A stretch of DNA of 6,410 nucleotides from Propionibacteriaceae bacterium (GTDB taxonomy: Bacteria > Actinomycetota > Actinomycetes > Propionibacteriales > Propionibacteriaceae), in contig JAUMYR010000149.1 of the NCBI GenBank assembly GCA_030528545.1, forward strand, positions 1 through 6,410. The letters run 5' to 3'. How positions within the stretch are numbered: position 1 is the stretch's first letter; each line of letters opens with the position of its first letter. Shown piece by piece: positions 6,309-6,410 of the stretch. The notes under the pieces are model-generated. The model searched no databases. It worked only from the letters and a program-made list of their open reading frames with translations, and was not told where the DNA came from. Position numbers and translations under genes: made by a program.

Positions 6309-6314
6309 GTCCCC

Positions 6315-6410
6315 ATGCTCTGCCCGGCCGTGCTCCAGCGCTTCAGCGAACCGACCCGCACCTGGTTCACTTCGGTCTTCTCCCAGCCCACGCCCGCCCA
6401 GGTCAGCGCA
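6315..6410 (+). CDS. lhr: Lhr-type ATP-dependent helicase, N-terminal fragment (runs off right edge)
   Basis: Thirty-two codons are present and open to the edge. The peptide MLCPAVLQRFSEPTRTWFTS continues VFSQPTPAQVSA. The block RFSxxTRxWF followed by F-x-x-PTxAQ is the start of Lhr superfamily-2 helicases, with the PTPAQ part forming the Q-motif region. Lhr is a large 3'-to-5' DNA helicase implicated in DNA repair, and in mycobacteria its gene is reported to be damage-induced. The start at 6315 is preferred for its TANNNT box and its closeness to the conserved block. An in-frame ATG at 6267 would add 16 residues and cannot be excluded, and a GTG at 6330 would also still keep the block. The helicase motifs lie outside the window. 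Confidence 0.72.
   Translation, partial: MLCPAVLQRFSEPTRTWFTSVFSQPTPAQVSA

Overview
The window looks like a chromosomal segment from a GC-rich actinobacterium. Both ends carry the first codons of DNA-maintenance genes whose N-termini resemble actinobacterial versions: rarA (minus strand, running off the left edge) and an Lhr-type helicase (plus strand, running off the right edge). The start of rarA is preceded by what reads as a RecA-NDp-type (PafBC-dependent) DNA-damage promoter, a promoter class described in mycobacteria and other Actinobacteria. I cannot name a genus.

Layout: 1-142 is the 5' end of rarA (minus). 143-224 is a short divergent promoter region. 225-2999 (plus) encodes a 924-residue STAND/AP-ATPase-type NTPase with C-terminal TPR repeats. 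Only 10 bases separate its stop from the end of a convergent four-gene minus-strand operon. In transcription order this encodes an SRPBCC/AHSA1-like protein (6074-5616), an SLC45/GPH-like sugar transporter of the MFS fold (5604-4252), a universal stress protein (4235-3759) and an FMN nitroreductase-family protein (3735-3010). Gaps in the operon are 11, 16 and 23 bases, each with a recognisable ribosome binding site. 6075-6314 is a second divergent control region with a strong inverted repeat (6200-6216). From 6315 the lhr-like gene starts on the plus strand.

How the parts may work together: the two edge genes belong to DNA replication and repair. The genes between them look accessory. The STAND protein has the full set of AP-ATPase switch motifs and a TPR sensor-like end, but no recognisable effector domain; it could be a signalling or immune NTPase, which is inference. 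The operon joins uptake of a probable disaccharide, a nucleotide-binding stress protein, a flavin oxidoreductase and a small hydrophobic-ligand or chaperone-cofactor fold, which suggests a stress or metabolic-adaptation unit under one promoter. By eye the interior, above all the transporter, is less GC-rich than the edges. No RNA gene, CRISPR array, transposase or IS end was seen. No non-coding stretch reaches 300 bases.
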